A stretch of 5,985 nt of DNA from CAZXCQ01 sp964639275 (lineage in GTDB: Bacteria; Desulfobacterota; DSM-4660; Desulfatiglandales; Desulfatiglandaceae): contig CAZXCQ010000335.1 in NCBI GenBank assembly GCA_964639275.1, positions 1-5,985 of the forward strand, written 5' to 3'. Made by a program: the position numbers and the translations under genes. Under the pieces are notes generated by a model, which had not been told where the DNA came from, ran no database searches, and was given only the letters and a program-made list of their open reading frames with translations. Numbering within the stretch: the stretch's first letter is position 1; the number at the start of each line of letters is the position of its first letter. This document shows, one piece after another, positions 5,764-5,985 of this stretch.

Positions 5764-5828
5764 GAACGACCAGCTTCACCAGCCCGATCCGGCGAAGCCG
5801 GTGAGGGCCTGTGTGAAAGCTGATGTTC
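5764..5828. repeat. 65-bp imperfect palindrome between the two small genes
   Basis: The centre is CCGGC-GAA-GCCGG (5789-5801). Outward, AGCCC... pairs partly with GGGC..., then CAGCTTCAC (5771-5779) pairs with GTG plus AAAGCTG (to 5822) with small bulges, and GAAC (5764-5767) pairs with GTTC (5825-5828). It begins only a few bases after the toxin-like gene's stop on the minus strand. No U-run follows, so it is not a simple intrinsic terminator. It could be a REP-type hairpin or a divergent recombination site. Confidence 0.5.
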
Positions 5829-5832
5829 TGCC

Positions 5833-5985
5833 TTACAGGTCAAGGTGTATAGAAATAGCTCGCTTTATCCCCTCTAAATCAGCATTTGAAACTGTTCCCG
5901 CTTGATTAATTAGTCGCTTTTTACTCACAGTAGTGTGTTGTCTCAAAAGTTCTGTCACCGATTTTGGCAATATGTTCCCTTTTTG
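5833..5985 (-). CDS. C-terminal part of a probable MazF/PemK-family toxin (runs off window)
   Basis: The minus strand is open from the window edge to TAA at 5833-5835, giving 50 residues: QKGNILPKSVTELLRQHTTV, SKKRLINQAGTVSNADLEGI, KRAISIHLDL. The pattern (P-K/x-SV-x-x-L-x-Q-x-x-T-V-x-K-x-RL-I...G-x-V-S...L-x-x-I-x-x-A-I-x-I-x-L-x-L then stop) matches the C-terminal third of MazF/PemK endoribonuclease toxins, which end in a helix of the type EALRIHLGL. Those toxins cleave mRNA and are held in check by an antitoxin usually encoded just upstream, here outside the window. The N-terminal catalytic part is not visible, so activity cannot be judged. The assignment is by motif memory on a short fragment. 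Confidence 0.55.
   Translation of the reverse strand, partial: QKGNILPKSVTELLRQHTTVSKKRLINQAGTVSNADLEGIKRAISIHLDL

Noticed and set aside
1..5985. CRISPR arrays, tRNA and rRNA genes
   Set aside because: No regularly spaced direct repeats, no cloverleaf with a TTC-loop motif, and no rRNA-like conserved segments were seen.

Overview
The window is a mosaic from a bacterial chromosome of moderate GC. It most resembles Desulfobacterota (deltaproteobacteria) in style: a cobyrinate a,c-diamide synthase, remnants of a REP-associated Y1 transposase bounded by a GGGGTC-type inverted repeat, and toxin plus small hypothetical genes. The taxonomic guess is inference from gene style; there is no rRNA or other marker to confirm it.

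Layout. (1) Positions 1-256 hold no supportable gene, but they contain a near-consensus sigma-70 promoter (108-136) pointing at the first gene. (2) 257-1651 (+) is an intact cbiA/cobB-type cobyrinate a,c-diamide synthase. (3) 1657-1954 is a 298-bp remnant element with about 21-bp imperfect inverted ends. It carries, on the minus strand, the C-terminal helix-turn-helix piece of a Y1/REP-associated transposase, broken by a stop. (4) 1988-4831 (-) is a tight three-gene surface-polysaccharide operon read right to left: a GT4-type glycosyltransferase, a DegT/DnrJ/EryC1 sugar aminotransferase and a GNAT acetyltransferase. Successive genes overlap by 10 and 8 nt. The likely output is an N-acylated amino sugar and its transfer into a glycan (inference). 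(5) 4855-5155 holds the 3' stub of a lost upstream operon gene and a 222-bp inverted-repeat element with a perfect 21-bp core in each arm. (6) 5156-5521 is non-coding as far as can be seen, but rich in GC hairpins with mutually exclusive pairings. (7) 5522-5985 (-) carries a small acidic-tailed hypothetical protein, a 65-bp imperfect palindrome, and the C-terminal end of a probable MazF/PemK-family toxin that runs off the window.

No clear new defence or other multi-gene system is visible. The most unusual items are an in-frame telomere-like GGGGTT/GGGGTC repeat (predicted G-quadruplex) inside the glycosyltransferase gene, the inverted-repeat element that appears to have cut the operon from its upstream part, and the structured non-coding block at 5216-5331.
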